From Allobosea sp. Root381 (lineage in GTDB: Bacteria > Pseudomonadota > Alphaproteobacteria > Rhizobiales > Beijerinckiaceae): DNA of 64,000 bases. Positions within the stretch are counted from its first letter, which is position 1. Each line of letters begins with the position of its first letter. This document shows, piece by piece, positions 61,044 to 64,000 of the stretch. The notes beneath the pieces were generated by a model. That model made no database searches, was not told where the DNA came from, and was given only the letters and a program-made list of their open reading frames with translations. The translations under genes and the position numbers were made by a program. The stretch is from NCBI RefSeq assembly GCF_001429395.1, contig NZ_LMJT01000041.1:197452-261451 (forward strand). The letters are read 5' to 3'.

Positions 61044-64000
61044 ATGGTTGACTATATCAAGAGCGACCTGGAGTTCATTCTCAACCAGATCAAGATTTCC
61101 GAGGCTCACGCTGCTGGGCAGCCGTTGTTCGGGCCCGGCGGTCTCATCCCCGCCTACAATCTTGCCTGGGGCTTGCGCACCGTCGACGGCAGCTACAACC
61201 ATCTGCTTCCGGGGCAGGAGCAGTGGGGGGCGGCGGACCAGGAATTTCTGGAACTGCTGAATCCGACATTCCGGACCATCATGGTCGATCCCGACGGACC
61301 GGGGCCGTCCGGGCCCATTCCGATCCCCTATACACCCGGCAACGATGTCGATGGACCCGGGACATTTGCCGATCCTGGCGACGTCATCGACCCGGAGGTG
61401 CGCACGATCTCGAACCTGATCGTCGACCAGACGCTCGGCAATCCCGCCGCGATCCTGACGGCGTTGCGGCGCGCCGGCATCGAAGATCCCGGACTGGCGA
61501 TCACGGCTACGATCTCGGCCGCCTATGCTCCGCTGAAGGATGATTTCCGGGCCGTCGCCGATGCCCAGCGCGTCGAGGCGTCTGCAGCCGCAGCCGCGGC
61601 CGCCAGCCCTGGCAATGCCGCGCTGCAACAGGCGGCTGCCGATGCCGCTGTCTCACTTGCGGCTGCGCGGGCGACGCTCGATGCCGCGGCCGGCGTGCCC
61701 GGCGGACTTCACTCCCTGCTCACTGCCAACGGCATCGAATTGGATGGCGCCAACGTGCACCTCCCCAACATCGCGCCGGATGAGGGCTTGTCGGCTCCGT
61801 TCAACTCCTGGTTCACGCTGTTCGGCCAGTTCTTCGACCACGGCCTCGACCTCGTCAACAAGGGCGGCAGCGGCACGGTGATGATCCCGCTGCAGCCGGA
61901 TGATCCGCTCTACAGCACGGCGCCTGGCGCCCTGAACTTCATGGTTCTGACGCGCGCCACGACATCCCCCGGAGCCGACGGCATCCTTGGCGACAATCCC
62001 GCTACCGCGGGTGTCGACGAGAGCCTCGACGACGGTCGCCCCGTCAACACCACGACCTCGTTCGTCGACCAGAACCAGACCTACACCTCGCATTCCTCGC
62101 ATCAGGTGTTCATCCGGCAGTATGAGCTCAACGGCGCCGGCCGGCCGGCAGCGACCGGCAATCTGATCGAGGGCAACAATGGTGGCATGGCCACCTGGGC
62201 AGAGCTCAAGGTCCAGGCCAGGGAGATGCTGGGGATCCTGCTGACGGATGACGACGTCGGCAAGGTCCCGCTCCTCAGGACTGATCAATACGGCAACTTC
62301 ATTCCCGACCCCGCGACCGGCTTCGCCCAGGTGATCACCGGCATTGGCCTCGACGGAATCCCGAACACGGCGGACGACATCGTGATTTCGGGTACGCCAG
62401 CCGCCCCGGTCGGCCTGACAACCGCGATCCGCACCAATCACGCGTTCCTCGCCGACATCGCTCATAATGCCGTGCCGGGTGGTGTCGCCGATGGCGATAT
62501 CACGATCGGCCTCGAGAATCCGGGCAATCAGCCCGGCGTCTATGACAATGAGTTGCTCGACGCCCACTTCATCGCCGGCGACGGCCGGGTCAACGAGAAC
62601 ATCGGCCTGACAGCCGTCCACCACGTCTTCCATGCCGAGCACAACCGGCTTGTCGCGCACACCAAGGAGGTCGTCTTAAGCGATGCCCAGACGCTGCTCG
62701 ATGGCGGCGCATCGCAGGCCGAGGCCGTAGCGTTCCTCAACGAGTGGCTGACAGTTGACGTCGCCGCTGTTCCGGCTTCGGCTGCGGGGCTCGTCTGGGA
62801 CGGCGAGCGGCTATTCCAGGCTGCCAAATTCGGCACCGAGATGCAGTATCAGCACCTCGTCTTCGAGGAATTCGCCCGCAAGATTCAGCCCGCCATCAAT
62901 ACATTCCTGGTTCCGGACGGCTTTGACACCACGCTGAATCCCTCGATCGTGGCCGAGTTCGCCCATGTGGTCTACCGCTTCGGCCACTCGATGCTGACCG
63001 AGACGATCGACAAGTTCGATCCGACCTTCACACCCGACCACATCAGCCTGATCCAGGGTTTCCTCAATCCGACCGCTTTCGACGGCGTCGATCATGCGCT
63101 GACCGATGACATCGCGGCCGGGGCGATCATCCGCGGCATGACTCGTCAGCCCGGAAACCAGATCGACGAGTTCGTCACCAGTGCCTTGCGCAACAACCTG
63201 CTCGGCCTGCCGCTAGACCTCGCGACCATCAACCTGGCGCGTGGCCGTGACACCGGCGTCCCGTCGCTGAACGCCGCCCGTACCGAGTTCTACGCGGCCA
63301 GCAACCAGAACATCCTGCTGAAGCCCTATGAGAGCTGGGTCGATTTCGCCGGCCATCTCAAGAACGACGCGTCGATCATCAACTTCATCGCAGCTTACGG
63401 GACCCACGAAACGATCTTGAATGCCGCAACGATCGAGGAGAAGCGTGACGCCGCAATGGCGTTGGTCGGCTTGCCGCCTACGATAGCCGAAGCAGCGAAT
63501 ATCAGTAACGCAAGCTTCGATCTCGATTCCCTTGCCGACGGCGCGCCTAACGTCATCTCCACGGTGATTGGAAACTATACGTTCACGTCACCGATGGGCT
63601 GGGAAATTCTTGGGGCGGGTGGTCTCTTCGCGCCATCTGCCAGCGTGATCGACCAAGCCGCTCTGGCCGGAGCTAACGTGGTCTGGCTGGGCCAGGACGG
63701 GCTGCTTGCCAAGGACACCGGACTGGTTCTCGAAGGAGGGGTCAGCTATCGCCTCAGCTTTGACGTCTTCGATCGACTGGACCTCGCCTCCCAAAGTGGC
63801 GTAGCGCGCCTCGTCGCTGACGACGGGACAGTGTTGGCCTCCGCGGACATTGGCGTGGCAGCCGTCAATGGCGGTTCGGTCGAGGTGATGTTCCAGACAG
63901 CTCCGATCGCGGCCGCTCAAGTCGGGCAAGGACTGAGGATCGAAATCCAACAGATCGGAGGCAACGGCAACCAGGTCCAAATTCTGGTCGATGACGTCCG
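61044..64000 (+). CDS. Animal-type haem peroxidase family protein (partial, C-terminus off window)
   Basis: At least 985 residues of one open frame, running off the right edge. Residues ~245-860 hold an animal haem peroxidase domain: the distal motif FGQFFDHGLDL (His266), TAVHHVFHAEHNRLVAHTKE near residue 530, the proximal-His motif VYRFGHSMLTETI (His648), and NLARGRDTGVPSLNAARTEF near residue 730. The first ~240 residues are an N-domain with an Ala-rich helix (~175-225). From ~815 on there is a beta-rich region (NYTFTSPMGWEILGAGGLFA). No N-terminal signal peptide is seen; related proteins are secreted by type I systems through C-terminal RTX repeats, which would lie beyond the window. AAGGGGTGAGGG precedes the ATG. 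Confidence 0.88.
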   Translation, partial: MVDYIKSDLEFILNQIKISEAHAAGQPLFGPGGLIPAYNLAWGLRTVDGSYNHLLPGQEQWGAADQEFLELLNPTFRTIMVDPDGPGPSGPIPIPYTPGNDVDGPGTFADPGDVIDPEVRTISNLIVDQTLGNPAAILTALRRAGIEDPGLAITATISAAYAPLKDDFRAVADAQRVEASAAAAAAASPGNAALQQAAADAAVSLAAARATLDAAAGVPGGLHSLLTANGIELDGANVHLPNIAPDEGLSAPFNSWFTLFGQFFDHGLDLVNKGGSGTVMIPLQPDDPLYSTAPGALNFMVLTRATTSPGADGILGDNPATAGVDESLDDGRPVNTTTSFVDQNQTYTSHSSHQVFIRQYELNGAGRPAATGNLIEGNNGGMATWAELKVQAREMLGILLTDDDVGKVPLLRTDQYGNFIPDPATGFAQVITGIGLDGIPNTADDIVISGTPAAPVGLTTAIRTNHAFLADIAHNAVPGGVADGDITIGLENPGNQPGVYDNELLDAHFIAGDGRVNENIGLTAVHHVFHAEHNRLVAHTKEVVLSDAQTLLDGGASQAEAVAFLNEWLTVDVAAVPASAAGLVWDGERLFQAAKFGTEMQYQHLVFEEFARKIQPAINTFLVPDGFDTTLNPSIVAEFAHVVYRFGHSMLTETIDKFDPTFTPDHISLIQGFLNPTAFDGVDHALTDDIAAGAIIRGMTRQPGNQIDEFVTSALRNNLLGLPLDLATINLARGRDTGVPSLNAARTEFYAASNQNILLKPYESWVDFAGHLKNDASIINFIAAYGTHETILNAATIEEKRDAAMALVGLPPTIAEAANISNASFDLDSLADGAPNVISTVIGNYTFTSPMGWEILGAGGLFAPSASVIDQAALAGANVVWLGQDGLLAKDTGLVLEGGVSYRLSFDVFDRLDLASQSGVARLVADDGTVLASADIGVAAVNGGSVEVMFQTAPIAAAQVGQGLRIEIQQIGGNGNQVQILVDDV

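Overview
The window is about 64 kb of GC-rich chromosomal DNA. It looks like an alphaproteobacterium of the Hyphomicrobiales, and Bosea-like by gene content and by the many intergenic inverted repeats; this placement is an inference from recognised families, since no 16S gene is present. Most genes are ordinary single-copy housekeeping or accessory metabolic genes. There is no prophage, integron, transposase or CRISPR array. Both ends are cut: flgL runs off the left edge and a large haem peroxidase runs off the right edge.

Layout. 1-4.5 kb: leftward flagellar operon flgE-flgK-flgL with a sigma-54-like site upstream. 4.7-8.6 kb: leftward moxR, sixA-like phosphatase, ycjX GTPase and a DUF697 (YcjF-like) membrane protein. 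8.9-13.4 kb: a KefB-type antiporter, then a tightly coupled LpxH-like phosphoesterase/GT4 glycosyltransferase pair, then an SDR protein lacking the usual Tyr/Lys. 13.7-16 kb: an EamA transporter, an XRE-cupin regulator with an operator-like leader, and a small exported protein. 16-21.7 kb: a TPR protein, two c-type cytochromes and a CoxL-family molybdenum hydroxylase large subunit. 21.9-26.1 kb: a TRAP transporter (dctPQM) followed by a rhodanese and a DUF3829 protein. 26.4-30.1 kb: a Kbp-like LysM protein, a haem-binding HbpS/GlcG protein and a YfhO-like membrane protein. 30.3-33.7 kb: urate catabolism (puuD, uraH, and a puuE-uraD fusion).

34.7-46 kb: a rightward glycogen/maltodextrin cluster, namely a 59-aa membrane peptide, glgP, glgX, glgA, a DUF2934 protein, glgB and malQ. 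It can build, branch, phosphorolyse and debranch glucan, but glgC is not present. 46-49.4 kb: an isolated SNF2-type helicase, an M20 peptidase and a proline-rich small protein. 49.5-51.9 kb: a second TRAP permease pair without a binding protein. 52.3 kb: tRNA-Lys(CTT). 52.6-55.9 kb: a uracil/xanthine permease, then leuA preceded by an 18-codon leucine-rich leader peptide and a hairpin, a textbook attenuator arrangement. 56-61 kb: a DUF1275 membrane protein, a cytochrome c, a lipoprotein and an M3 oligopeptidase, then an 886-bp stretch without a supported gene. 61 kb to the end: an animal-type haem peroxidase.

The most noteworthy items are the leuA leader/attenuator, the glgC-less glycogen cluster with two small unknown proteins, the CoxL-type subunit beside two cytochromes but without its FeS and FAD partners, the SDR with a substituted active site, the lone SNF2 protein, and several families of short inverted repeats. 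Nothing in the window is clearly a new defence or mobile system. Several start codons are TTG or GTG and were chosen by Shine-Dalgarno spacing and family length, so they are less certain than the gene calls.
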